NCBI GenBank assembly: GCA_013299105.1
Contig: JAAFJY010000011.1
Location: 124,001 to 188,000 of the forward strand
Origin: Chitinophagales bacterium
GTDB taxonomy: Bacteria > Bacteroidota > Bacteroidia > Chitinophagales > Saprospiraceae
Reading direction: 5' to 3'
Length of the DNA: 64,000 nucleotides
This document shows positions 20,501 through 28,276 of this stretch, one piece after another (position 1 is the stretch's first letter; each line of letters opens with the position of its first letter). A model generated the notes under the pieces. It was not told the origin of the DNA and searched no databases. It saw nothing but the letters and a program-made list of their open reading frames with translations. Made by a program: the position numbers and the translations under genes.

Positions 20501-21199
20501 AAAGATGTAATTGTCAATCGTGATGGTAATCATATCTCTATTTCCTATCGAGGAGCATTAATTGACGAGTCTGGTCAATTGACGAAAAAAGCAGTGAGAC
20601 AAATAAGAAGAGAAATAACATCTAATTTGAAAAAAATATTTACTGGAGCTGGTGATGGGATTACTTTTGGAATTGATGTACAATTGCGTCAGGTTTCTAG
20701 TTCATCTAAGTTAAAGGAAAACGAGAATAGTGTAACTTTAGTTAATTCTAAAGATAAAAGGCTACCTGAAGGGTTTAGTGGATATGCGCCTAATGGATTC
20801 GATGCTCTTGTTAACGTAGAAGGAAAAAATATTAGCGGAATTGCTAAAACCGCAACTCATGAAATAGGTCACAATTTTGGACTTCCTCACAATGTTCATG
20901 ATTTTACTTCTAAAGGCTTTGAAAAATTACCTTTTGGTGAGAGCATGGAAGTATTTAAATACCTTGAAGCAAATATTATTCAACAAGGGCATCCTGCTGC
21001 GGGAAATTTGATGCTACCTGGAAACCAGGAAACTGCTGCTGGGATGAACATCACACCATCGCAAATATTGCATATTTACCAGGATTCAGATTCTGGTAAA
21101 TTAAATAGCCGGAACATAAGTGGATCTAGTGATAAGTGGGGAACCTACTCAAGTGATCGACCTGTAGTAAATGCTTATGGTAAGGTTATTAAAGAATGA
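14585..21199 (+). CDS. Rhs/YD-repeat protein with C-terminal metzincin-like toxin tip
   Basis: A 2204-residue exported protein. It starts with a signal peptide (MFRNIILSLCLLASAVAS) and the Bacteroidota Rhs N-domain (SYHSSGIKLAETASWVGLGW near 79). Many YD repeats follow from about residue 860. The RHS-associated core ends near residue 1970 (YDAAIGRWGGVD...NTDPDGKD). The core is GC-rich; the last 235 residues are AT-rich and unrelated to other cassettes. The tip has HEIGHNFGLPH (H2092-H2102), a full HExxHxxGxxH, and an NLM Met-turn candidate at M2143, so a metzincin-type zinc protease is likely. Rhs proteins encapsulate and deliver such tips against rival cells. It is second in the operon; a candidate immunity gene follows 16 bp later. 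Confidence 0.88.
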   Translation: MFRNIILSLCLLASAVASNFAQPINVLVKNGTLPSPNAAALGKYTDISVSYLTGVPNIGVPIHTIAHGPLAVPISLSYHSSGIKLAETASWVGLGWSLQAGGMVTRQVAGQADDLGSTGYYSGYSTAMENLFSPLISPNWYINYRTCNGISPCAETIPEDQYTQMAGNIETGVVDGEPDIFSFNFAGYSGKFVFDKNKNVVLIPKQDLIVEVSPSNGGVFTRISIITPDGTKYHFGNTPGGSLNFTEKTYPSLENVPAYYSTWYLARIDSYDSKFQINFNYATEQTDYRQPGNCTYSIANTPNNGGQAIDCIGGFEDAYHPFQAMTTQGQRLTQISTPSETVTFIANTTREDVGFAKRLDEIQISTGISPNIFQKKFSFSFDYITDGTSFTNAERKRLRLTQLQEKSVDNAATTTVPPYTFTYNGNTLPYRLSRAVDHWGFHNGATANEAQIGPNVPPISYSWGGSPTSYGGANRESNEAAMKTGMLTKITYPTGGFTEFELEGNTVPQYVQGPNTLNYFGGTPVQNCTSTSTALCCGNQNFNHNTSFTATQLSDGKMRLLLYPLSPSPGSTGCVLPYTNASFYVHIYNNVTNAYITSRGFGMSRTDMTGMPSKDSLIFNLSDLGLQNSVTYRFNVILTNGRGELAFFTTAPGNGSYTAKVVGGLRIKQIRMHDGISTANDVYKSYKYVDELDPNKSSGVLRTQPKYGEAVVYGGFTTFTAAAMSIVPLGDFDGYHIGYRRIVEQYNAVGAPLANGQTIYRYKFSPYYASGLPLLGSNYYSAPMLYENSIGFNESATLQNNGSTTVSSVTNALNLENYQTNAGMNIRIRKLKVFEGLSSAGNGQPYYSGLYFITNYTIRTSLAARIQSITETRDGVTTTTNYTYDAANRFLAPTITNMTNSNGVTTNTRMTTVYDMAAGALRTKLLNLNMIAAPIKTLVYVGADTIDGTRMDYSLYDAASGQPTTTDASNHFPYPWQHYRYEANVNPNGTINGTPAWVLKGTQNRIYVASGLPWEFTMANWPVETYEWETNGLVKKRTYQNFVWEYNYFTNTRLVSSIKNIDGQIVNYTYDQLQRLKTANARSGNVVTTYDYQYRTSSYLYNTVKSTTAFSAVGSSSLTSKATAQLLDGLGRPVQDIKIQHNPTKGADGATSSAVDVVTNYIYDTQGRLAQTSLPFTSNNTNGTYFAPPSGTKYSVTAYEASPLNRPLSVTPPDWYATTSAYGTNAANEVLIAGSSSFYAAGLLYKTTTTDPDNRVSITFIDRKGRVVLKRQTNTSNTTPADTYYAYDNKDRLVRVIPPGASTTNPDLVFAYQYDARDRMTRKKVPDMGSISMRYNLRDQLVFVQDSMQAGLIRCLGTKYDVYGRPIESGFVAGFPTDPEAAFSFFESLTQTHYDGFDGSSTLNLTTNPQYRGKVRRSLTKVMGTTDWLNSTFDYDTHGRTTAVNTNNHLNPTVFTAEQISMSYDWADNVVYENRNHNPGAAGATGSFSVQNTITFDHAGRRTNFITTIGGVGAHIAEYNYNHRDELIEKNLHSNQVASVWGWLQSVDYSYNAQGWLTGINTYANSATVGVPALCSPSMPNPATPTRTQYNETSDAFYMDIRYDNTFGGVSGSIQKAGNIAQLAYRVRGRETHIYSYAYDYLNRLTSATFNEYSDAGSITNSNKYNESLTYDLRGNIQTLQRTGYYQDGATCTYGQIDNLTYTYTINTNRVHRIQDAVTTTGATARGFNPNGQGATNDAMTYDRNGNLNKNNYKNVSAITYNHLNLPTLITFNTGNSIEFLYDAVGTKLRKTVKVGATVQYVQDYLSGGIEYRQNGTGVKRVESVFHVEGRYYNTNVDASNTLAWRREYNIKDHLGNTRVVISDRNANGVLDITSTASTSDVLQENHYYAFGLGFEGPWVQNDAASRDNKYQYNGKELNDDFGLNWSDYGARWYDAAIGRWGGVDLLSSKFSSWSPYNYVLCNPMQNTDPDGKDVIVNRDGNHISISYRGALIDESGQLTKKAVRQIRREITSNLKKIFTGAGDGITFGIDVQLRQVSSSSKLKENENSVTLVNSKDKRLPEGFSGYAPNGFDALVNVEGKNISGIAKTATHEIGHNFGLPHNVHDFTSKGFEKLPFGESMEVFKYLEANIIQQGHPAAGNLMLPGNQETAAGMNITPSQILHIYQDSDSGKLNSRNISGSSDKWGTYSSDRPVVNAYGKVIKE

Positions 21200-21215
21200 T
21201 ATTAAATCGAGTAAA

Positions 21216-21812
21216 ATGGCGGTAGTCAATTCCACCCTAATTCAGGTTGCAAAAAAGATGCTTTTTTTTAGCAACTTTTGGATGATACACATCCCCTTTT
21301 TGGGTTATTTTGCATTGATTCTTACAGTAATGGTTTTCTCTACTGCTTGCAATACGAGAAAAATCAATCAACAAGAAGAACATCTCACATACTTCGAATT
21401 GGGGTTTTATGGGAATTTTCTAAATGACACAATTGATATGTGGTGCAATTCAAAGCTACTGTTTACAAATGCAATTGTGACAACCGATATCCAACATGGA
21501 TTCGCAAAAACAACTGTGCATTTTTATCAGAACAACATTGGTCACAATAAACTAGAAACTTTAACAAACTCTACCTTTTGCATTAAAAACATTGATACCT
21601 TTCCACAAAACCCCCTAAGCTTAGTTTTTAAAATAAAGACAATGTACAGAGGGACATTTTTAGATACCATAAACATTACTCTTTCTCAAGGTCGATTTTT
21701 GGCAGTCAATAAAACTGACGTAATTGCGGATTCAATCGATGAAAAGATACTGAAGCCAATAACTCCACATCTCGAAATACAACAAAGTAAAGGTAAGTTA
21801 ATTGTTCATTAA
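21216..21812 (+). CDS. Putative immunity protein for the metzincin tip (envelope-anchored)
   Basis: A 198-residue protein starting 16 bp after the Rhs stop (ATG 21216; ATG 21258 is also possible). One hydrophobic segment (WMIHIPFLGYFALILTVMVF) is followed by STACN, a weak lipoprotein-like Cys context, then a soluble domain of about 150 residues with no recognised family. Position directly behind a toxin tip, AT-rich composition like the tip and envelope location suggest a cognate immunity protein; this is inference from context only. Confidence 0.55.
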   Translation: MAVVNSTLIQVAKKMLFFSNFWMIHIPFLGYFALILTVMVFSTACNTRKINQQEEHLTYFELGFYGNFLNDTIDMWCNSKLLFTNAIVTTDIQHGFAKTTVHFYQNNIGHNKLETLTNSTFCIKNIDTFPQNPLSLVFKIKTMYRGTFLDTINITLSQGRFLAVNKTDVIADSIDEKILKPITPHLEIQQSKGKLIVH

Positions 21813-21925
21813 GTAACATGCTGAACCTCTAAATCAATGTGAATAACATTGAAAAAAAATATGCATAAATTAGAAAGGGTAGAAAACCTTTACCAACTGT
21901 ACTAGACAGATTAACAGCTAGAACC

Positions 21926-22351
21926 ATGAAAACATCCATTTGGGCATATGCTTTTTTTCTGTTGAGCCACTCAGTAATTGGACAAGGCTTGCATTGCGAA
22001 TTGGTTTTACATTTTTTGAATACTGACATTGCAAAAAAGGAAAGACTAATGGAGTCCGTCTCTGATACCATTGTAATATGGGATGAGCAAACATCGGCCT
22101 TAAGCTGCCCAACCATGTTGTCTAATGACGGAAAAGTGATTAAAATTGTCAAAAGTAAAAAATCAACGATTCCAGGTGAAGCAAGGGGTATTGCCGATAA
22201 CATCTTGATTTTATATGGCTTTGAGAAAATCAGGCGTAAAAAATATTTGATTTCCATTTGGAGACCATATTCTGGTGCGGTTGCTAGAATTTACATTTGG
22301 AGCTCAAAGAAGGGTTATCGACATACTGTTTTTGAAACCGGGTCATTTTAG
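21926..22351 (+). CDS. Small exported protein, possible orphan immunity gene
   Basis: A 141-residue protein with a signal peptide (MKTSIWAYAFFLLSHSVIGQ). The mature part contains HCELVLHFLNTDIAKKERL and ends with YISGAVARIYIW-like strands; no family is recognised. Its stop codon (TAG, 22349-22351) abuts the exact point where similarity to the Rhs core resumes. It is thus the last unique DNA of the first tip module, possibly an immunity gene left from a tip lost by recombination, or a second partner of the metzincin tip. Confidence 0.5.
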   Translation: MKTSIWAYAFFLLSHSVIGQGLHCELVLHFLNTDIAKKERLMESVSDTIVIWDEQTSALSCPTMLSNDGKVIKIVKSKKSTIPGEARGIADNILILYGFEKIRRKKYLISIWRPYSGAVARIYIWSSKKGYRHTVFETGSF

Positions 22352-22392
22352 GCCTCCAGAAAAGCGGCAACATCGCCCAGCTCGCCTACCGC

Positions 22393-24156
22393 ATGCGGGG
22401 CCGCGAGACCCACATTTACAGCTATGCCTACGACTACCTGAACCGCCTGACCAGCGCCACCTTCAACGAATACAGCGACGCAGGCAGCATCACCAACAGC
22501 AACAAGTACAACGAAAGCCTCACCTACGACCTGCGCGGCAACATCCAAACCCTGCAACGCACGGGCTACTACCAGAATGGCGCCACCTGCACCTACGGCC
22601 AAATCGATAACCTGACCTACACCTATACCACCAACACCAACCGCGTACACCGCATCCAGGATGCCGTGACCACCACCGGGGCCACCGCCCGGGGCTTCAA
22701 CCCCAATGGCCAGGGTGCCACTAACGATGCCATGACGTATGATCGAAACGGCAACCTCAATAAAAATAATTACAAAAATGTCAGCGCGATAACGTATAAT
22801 CACCTAAATTTACCGACACTGATCACGTTCAATACGGGCAATTCCATTGAATTTTTATACGATGCTGTGGGAACAAAACTGCGTAAAACGGTTAAAGTAG
22901 GAGCCACTGTACAGTATGTGCAAGACTACCTGAGTGGCGGCATCGAATACCGTCAAAATGGCATAGGCGTGAAACGTGTTGAATCCGTTTTTCACATAGA
23001 AGGCCGCTATTACAATACCAATGTAGATGCCTCCAATACTCTGTCATGGCGACGAGAATACAACATCAAAGATCATTTGGGTAACACCCGCGTAGTGATA
23101 AGTGACCGCAATGCGAATGGTGTATTGGACATCACCAGCACGGCCAGTACTTCGGATGTTTTGCAGGAGAATCATTATTATGCTTTTGGGCTTGGTTTTG
23201 AGGGTCCTTGGCTACAGAATGATGCTGCTTCGCGGGATAACAAATACCAATATAATGGGAAAGAACTCAATGATGACTTTGGGCTGGGGTGGAATGATTA
23301 TGGGGCTCGGTGGTATGACGCTAGTGTTGGTAGATGGAATTCTGTCGATCCATTGGCTGACGAACAAGCAGAATGGAATCCATACCACTACACATATGGA
23401 AATCCTTTAAACTACATTGACTTATATGGACTAAGCCCAAGCGGTGCTGTTGAAAGTAGTGCTCTTTCCATTTGCCCTACTTGCCCAAAAGATCCTCAAT
23501 ATGATGAATACAGAAACAACAAATCTCTTTTTGTGTATGATAAAGAAACAGGTATTGTATTAAACGGAACTGGTGTAACCGTCTATGGCTGGAGAAATAA
23601 CCCTCTCACATGGTTTAGGGGCAATGGTATATTGTCCTTTCCAAACTCTGTAAACAGATTGGCCTATGCAGGTGCATCATTAGGATTGGGCTATCAAAAC
23701 AATTGGGATCCATACAATCAAGCAGGTGCAGATAAAAGATTGCGATATAAGACTATGTCTCGTAGTTGGACATTAGGAGCTACACGACGTGTTTTAAATA
23801 AAATAGATCCTTTAAAAAGCAAGCCTGTTCCCGTCAGGTATTGGAAAACTAATCGAGGCGTAAACATTGCAGGCGCAGGAGGAGTGCTCTTAGGAGCTTA
23901 TGGGGTTTATAGTAGTGTAAATAATATTATGGAGGCAGAAAACAAGGCTAAACAAACATTTATAGAAGGAGGTGGTTGGGCTGGCGCGATTGCAGGAGCA
24001 GAACTTTTTGCACCTATCGCAGCTATTATTGCTCCACTTACAGGTCCTTTTGCACCAGTAACCGCAGTTGTAATTGTAGGTATTGGAGGAGCAATAGGAA
24101 GTTTTGGGGGGAATAAAATTGCTGAGGAATTTGCAGATGACATCTTTAAAGATTAA
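22393..24156 (+). CDS. Orphan Rhs cassette 2: core fragment with glycine-rich tip
   Basis: Similarity to the complete Rhs core begins at about 22351 (matching about 19421) and is in frame; the first Met of the open frame is at 22393. There is no signal peptide, N-domain or promoter, so it is probably silent. The core part is nearly identical to the complete gene up to YDASVGRWNSVDPLAD, then a unique AT-rich tip of about 260 residues starts. The tip ends in a hydrophobic glycine/alanine-rich segment (ELFAPIAAIIAPLTGPFAPV...GIGGAIGSFGG), resembling glycine-zipper or pore-forming tips. The usual DPDG motif after the core reads DLYG. The following gene encodes a two-helix membrane protein. Confidence 0.75.
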   Translation: MRGRETHIYSYAYDYLNRLTSATFNEYSDAGSITNSNKYNESLTYDLRGNIQTLQRTGYYQNGATCTYGQIDNLTYTYTTNTNRVHRIQDAVTTTGATARGFNPNGQGATNDAMTYDRNGNLNKNNYKNVSAITYNHLNLPTLITFNTGNSIEFLYDAVGTKLRKTVKVGATVQYVQDYLSGGIEYRQNGIGVKRVESVFHIEGRYYNTNVDASNTLSWRREYNIKDHLGNTRVVISDRNANGVLDITSTASTSDVLQENHYYAFGLGFEGPWLQNDAASRDNKYQYNGKELNDDFGLGWNDYGARWYDASVGRWNSVDPLADEQAEWNPYHYTYGNPLNYIDLYGLSPSGAVESSALSICPTCPKDPQYDEYRNNKSLFVYDKETGIVLNGTGVTVYGWRNNPLTWFRGNGILSFPNSVNRLAYAGASLGLGYQNNWDPYNQAGADKRLRYKTMSRSWTLGATRRVLNKIDPLKSKPVPVRYWKTNRGVNIAGAGGVLLGAYGVYSSVNNIMEAENKAKQTFIEGGGWAGAIAGAELFAPIAAIIAPLTGPFAPVTAVVIVGIGGAIGSFGGNKIAEEFADDIFKD

Positions 24157-24160
24157 TGGC

Positions 24161-24610
24161 ATGAAAGCGAAAAGCAAATATCTTTTTTATATCACAAACA
24201 AGTTGTCAATTTTTTTGATACTTGGTTTGCTTTTTCTAATTTTCAAAATGCACTATGCGGTAGCTTTAGTGATTTTTTACATTGTTATAAATAGTTTGTA
24301 TTTTTTTATTTTTAACAAAGACTTTATCATAGAAAATGACGGAGTAGTTTTTCTTTCACATAAGAAAGAAAAATATGACTTCGAAACTGTTGCCAAAATT
24401 ATTTTTGTTGAGAAAAATTGGTTGATTGGTGGTAGTCAAAAAATAAAAATAATCTTTTTTAATGGACAAAAAAAGGTAATCAATTGTAATGGATTAAGCT
24501 CAGATGATGAACATCCTGACTCATTCTATCAAGTATATAAATATGTCGAGAGTATATTTCAAAACACTCAACATCAAGAGTATTTTATTGTATTTAAACT
24601 TTATAAATGA
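24161..24610 (+). CDS. Putative membrane immunity protein for cassette 2
   Basis: A 149-residue protein beginning 4 bp after the cassette stop (ATG 24161; ATG 24137 overlapping the cassette is an alternative). Residues about 8-52 hold two adjacent transmembrane helices (LSIFLILGLLFLIF and AVALVIFYIVINSLYFFIF), followed by a cytosolic-looking domain of about 95 residues containing VVFLSHKKEKYDFETVAKI, similar in style to small PH-like membrane proteins. Immunity proteins against pore-forming toxins are usually membrane-embedded, which fits the glycine-rich tip upstream. The function is inferred from position. Confidence 0.6.
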   Translation: MKAKSKYLFYITNKLSIFLILGLLFLIFKMHYAVALVIFYIVINSLYFFIFNKDFIIENDGVVFLSHKKEKYDFETVAKIIFVEKNWLIGGSQKIKIIFFNGQKKVINCNGLSSDDEHPDSFYQVYKYVESIFQNTQHQEYFIVFKLYK

Positions 24611-24620
24611 ATAAAGCGTC

Positions 24621-25874
24621 TTGTTTTGGAACAAAAAAGACGGCAACAACAGCATCGAGTTTTTGTATGATGCCGCAGGCACCAAGCTGCGCAAAACGGT
24701 GAGGACGAATGGCACCATCACCTACGTGCAGGACTACCTGGCGGGCGGCATTGAGTACCGCCAAAATGGTACGGGCAGCAAGCGCGTGGAGAGCGTTTTC
24801 CACCCCGAAGGGCGTTATTTCAACGTCAATGCGGAGGTATCGACTACCATTTCCTGGCGGCGCGAGTACAACATCAAAGACCACCTGGGCAATACCCGCG
24901 TGGTGATCACCGATCGCGATGCCGATGGGGTACTTGACATCACGGGCAGCGCTGCTACGAATGAGGTCTTGCAGGAGCAGCATTATTACGCCTTTGGGCT
25001 GGTTTTTGAGGGGCCTTGGGTGCAGAATGATGCGGCGAGTCGGGATAATCGGTATTTGTACAACGGCAAGGAGTTGAATGATGACTTTGGGTTGGGATGG
25101 AATGATTATGGGGCGCGGTGGTATGATCCGGCAGTTGCTCGTTGGAATGCTGTCGATCCGCTAGCGGATAAAATGCGGAGGTGGTCGCCGTTCAACTATG
25201 CGTTTGATAATCCGCTTCGGTTTATTGATCCTGATGGGATGGCTGTATTAGAAACAAATGATAGAGTCATCTATACAGGCCAAGATGCTTCTGATTTGTT
25301 TAAGAAAATTCAAAATGCGCAAAAACGCAATAATGATAAAGGAGATAAATCATCTTCTGCAGAAGGAAACGTGAATGCTAGTCTCAATTCACAATCTGAA
25401 ACAGAAGAAATGGTTCCTTATGAAGAGTTCGCCTTCGTGAACTTACCTAAAAATGCTGAAAATAAGACAACAGCGGGACCTCCATACTTTTATAATGGAA
25501 AGCAATATGATGATGAAACTTCACTTTATTTTGCAATTCTCCTAGATCAGACAAGTGAGCAACTAGGGATAAAAGATGCTGCTGCGGTTTTAATGATTGT
25601 AGCAGGATTACCACTCAAAAAGAAGAGATTCGTAACTCCGGGCACTTCCAAAGGTACATCAATTTTGTCTGAATCTTTGGGAGATAAGTTAGGAACTTCA
25701 TCTAGTCGACTACCTACGCTTACTACAAAAGGACTAAAATATACCACAAAAATAGGGAGATTTGTTGCACGATGGGTCCCAATTATTGGATGGGGGATAC
25801 TTGCTTACGATGTTGGTTCTATACTGTATAACACCCAAAGTGAGTATAACAAGATTGTCAACTCAGAAGAGTAG
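24621..25874 (+). CDS. Orphan Rhs cassette 3: core fragment with unknown tip
   Basis: Core similarity begins at about 24640 and matches the complete gene from about 19908. It carries the B allele of the terminal core ([19 protein letters not shown]), unlike the complete gene. After [20 protein letters not shown] and FIDPDGMAV comes an AT-rich tip of about 205 residues. This includes a low-complexity linker ([20 protein letters not shown]), then [16 protein letters not shown] and a hydrophobic end [20 protein letters not shown]. Comparable C-termini occur in other Bacteroidota Rhs tips but I know of no activity for them. No promoter or signal peptide; a DUF1493-like gene follows 4 bp later. 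Confidence 0.72.
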   Translation: MFWNKKDGNNSIEFLYDAAGTKLRKTVRTNGTITYVQDYLAGGIEYRQNGTGSKRVESVFHPEGRYFNVNAEVSTTISWRREYNIKDHLGNTRVVITDRDADGVLDITGSAATNEVLQEQHYYAFGLVFEGPWVQNDAASRDNRYLYNGKELNDDFGLGWNDYGARWYDPAVARWNAVDPLADKMRRWSPFNYAFDNPLRFIDPDGMAVLETNDRVIYTGQDASDLFKKIQNAQKRNNDKGDKSSSAEGNVNASLNSQSETEEMVPYEEFAFVNLPKNAENKTTAGPPYFYNGKQYDDETSLYFAILLDQTSEQLGIKDAAAVLMIVAGLPLKKKRFVTPGTSKGTSILSESLGDKLGTSSSRLPTLTTKGLKYTTKIGRFVARWVPIIGWGILAYDVGSILYNTQSEYNKIVNSEE

Positions 25875-25878
25875 CCTG

Positions 25879-26190
25879 ATGGAAAAAAGTGAAAAATATA
25901 ACAATGTACGTCTCTTGCTTGAGAAACATGTTGGTAGGATCAAAACCTTTCATGAAGGTCTCCGAATAGGTGAAGATCTAAAATTATATGGTGATGACGT
26001 CTCTGACTTATTAAAGGAATATAGTGAAGTCTTCGATGTGGATATTTCTAAATTTCCATTTGATGATTACTTTGCTAGTGAAGGGTTTAACCCTATTGAT
26101 TTTTTTACTTATCTATTTGGGGGTAAAAAATTAAAAACTTTATATGTGAGAGATCTAATTAGAGGAATTGAGGAGAAACGTCTACTTTAG
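25879..26190 (+). CDS. DUF1493-like (acyl-carrier-like) protein, putative immunity
   Basis: A 103-residue acidic cytosolic protein starting 4 bp after the cassette 3 stop. The pattern DDVSDLLKEYSEVFDVDISKFPFDDYF matches small DUF1493 proteins, predicted to have an acyl-carrier-protein-like fold and recorded in enterobacteria. No phosphopantetheine Ser motif (DSL) is seen. Position suggests it neutralises the cassette 3 tip, which would make it the only clearly cytosolic immunity candidate in this array. The family call is by eye. Confidence 0.6.
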   Translation: MEKSEKYNNVRLLLEKHVGRIKTFHEGLRIGEDLKLYGDDVSDLLKEYSEVFDVDISKFPFDDYFASEGFNPIDFFTYLFGGKKLKTLYVRDLIRGIEEKRLL

Positions 26191-26227
26191 CTAGTGCCGC
26201 ACCAACTTCATCACCACCATCGGCGGG

Positions 26228-28276
26228 GTGGGTGTGCACGTAGCAGAGTACAACTACAACCACCGCGACGAACTGATCGAAAAAAACCTGCACTCCAACC
26301 AGGTAGCCAGCGTATGGGGCTGGCTGCAAAGCGTGGACTACAGCTACAACGCCCAAGGCTGGCTCACGGGCATCAACACCTATGCCAACAGCGCCACCGT
26401 GGGCGTGCCCGCCCTGTGCAGCCCCAGCATGCCCAACCCCGCTACGCCTACCCGTACCCAATACAACGAAACCAGCGATGCCTTCTACATGGACATCCGC
26501 TATGACAACACCTTTGGCGGCATATCCGGCAGTATCCAAAAAGGCGGCAACATTGCCCAACTCGCCTACCGTGTGCGGGGCCGCGAGACACATATATATA
26601 GCTATGCCTACGACTACCTGAACCGCCTCACGAGCGCCACCTTCAACGAATACAGCGACGCCGGCAGCATCACCAACAGCAACAAGTACAACGAGAGCCT
26701 GACCTACGACCTGCGCGGCAACATCCAAACCCTGCAACGCACGGGCTACTACCAGGATGGAGCCACCTGCACCTACGGCCAAATCGACAACCTCAGCTAC
26801 ACCTATACCGCCAATACCAACCGCGTACACCGCATCCAGGATGCCGTGACCACCACCGGGGCTACCGCCAGGGGCTTCAACCCCAATGGCCAGGGGGCTA
26901 CCAATAATGCCATGACCTACGATATAAATGGCAATTTGAACAAAAATAATTATAAAAATGTCAGCACCATATCGTATAATCACCTAAATTTACCCACGCT
27001 GATCACGTTCAGCGGCAACAACAGCATCGAGTTTTTGTACGATGCCGCAGGCACCAAGCTGCGCAAAACGGTGAGGACGAATGGGACTGTCACCTATGTG
27101 CAGGACTACCTGGCGGGCGGCATTGAGTACCGCCAAAATGGGGCGGGCAGCAAGCGCGCGGAGAGCGTCTTCCACCCCGAAGGGCGTTATTTCAACGTCA
27201 ATGCGGAGGTATCGACTACCATTTCCTGGCGGCGGGAGTACAACATCAAAGATCACCTGGGCAATACCCGCGTGGTAATCACCGATCGCGATGCCGATGG
27301 GGTACTTGACATCACGGGCAGCGCGGCTACGAATGAGGTCTTGCAGGAGCAGCATTATTACGCGTTTGGGCTGGGTTTTGAAGGGCCTTGGGTGCAGAAT
27401 GATGCGGCGAGTCGGGATAACAAATACTTGTACAACGGCAAGGAGCTGAATGATGATTTTGGGCTGAATTGGAATGATTATGGGGCGAGGTGGTATGATG
27501 CGGCGGTGGGAAGATGGGGAGCTGTTGATCCCAGTGCTGAACAATACTACTCGTTGTCACCTTTTGTTTATGCAGCTAATAATCCCATTTCAATTATTGA
27601 TCCAGATGGGAGAGAAATCGAATATGGCAACATTACAAAAGAAGAAAAACGTATCTTCAAGCAGCGGATCAGGAACTTGGTAAGGCAGTCAGAAACTTTT
27701 CGAGCACTTTGGAGTGATTTGAAAAAATCAACTTATGTGCATACGATAAACATAGAAAGGAATTCTAGTAAAAGCAGTAATGTTGCGCTCAAAGATCCTA
27801 AGGCTTATGAGTCTGGAGAAAATAGGGGCACTGATATAAATATTAACCTTAATCAAACAAATATGGATGGTGAAGTCCCAAATGAAATTGTTATTGGCCA
27901 TGAAATTGGACATGCGTGGAGAAATGATCAAGGGAAAGTGAATCGAGCCTTGCCAGAGCCTCCAAGCGCAGAGGAATTGACTAAACCAGGTGCTGCCACA
28001 GCATATAATGAAAGATTAAACAAAGTAAGTAATGATAATCATAATCGAGAAGAAATTGAGGCCTCTCATATTGAAAATATTATTCGTGCCGAAATGTCAA
28101 TCCCTCTGAGGGAACAATACAGGAATTTGACAAGGTTGGTTCCACAGTATGATAAAAATGGAAAGCTGCAACCAACATATAGGAGTGAAAAATATGATCC
28201 CTCAACAATAAAACAGGGTTATGATTATTATCGTCAAGGCCCACATCATTATCAAAACCTTAAAGAAAAATATTAA
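26228..28276 (+). CDS. Orphan Rhs cassette 4: core fragment with M91-like zinc protease tip
   Basis: Core similarity starts at about 26196, right after an in-frame stop at 26192-26194; GTG 26228 is the first possible start. It has the longest core among the tip-bearing orphans, matching the complete gene from about 19084. Its terminal core is the B allele. After VDPSAEQYYSLSPF and IIDPDGREI a tip of about 240 residues follows, with IGHEIGHAWRNDQG (HExxH) and a downstream REEIEASHIENIIRAEM stretch supplying a probable third ligand. This is the layout of peptidase family M91 (NleD-like effectors). No promoter or export signal. A secreted candidate immunity gene follows with no spacer. Confidence 0.75.
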   Translation: MGVHVAEYNYNHRDELIEKNLHSNQVASVWGWLQSVDYSYNAQGWLTGINTYANSATVGVPALCSPSMPNPATPTRTQYNETSDAFYMDIRYDNTFGGISGSIQKGGNIAQLAYRVRGRETHIYSYAYDYLNRLTSATFNEYSDAGSITNSNKYNESLTYDLRGNIQTLQRTGYYQDGATCTYGQIDNLSYTYTANTNRVHRIQDAVTTTGATARGFNPNGQGATNNAMTYDINGNLNKNNYKNVSTISYNHLNLPTLITFSGNNSIEFLYDAAGTKLRKTVRTNGTVTYVQDYLAGGIEYRQNGAGSKRAESVFHPEGRYFNVNAEVSTTISWRREYNIKDHLGNTRVVITDRDADGVLDITGSAATNEVLQEQHYYAFGLGFEGPWVQNDAASRDNKYLYNGKELNDDFGLNWNDYGARWYDAAVGRWGAVDPSAEQYYSLSPFVYAANNPISIIDPDGREIEYGNITKEEKRIFKQRIRNLVRQSETFRALWSDLKKSTYVHTINIERNSSKSSNVALKDPKAYESGENRGTDININLNQTNMDGEVPNEIVIGHEIGHAWRNDQGKVNRALPEPPSAEELTKPGAATAYNERLNKVSNDNHNREEIEASHIENIIRAEMSIPLREQYRNLTRLVPQYDKNGKLQPTYRSEKYDPSTIKQGYDYYRQGPHHYQNLKEKY

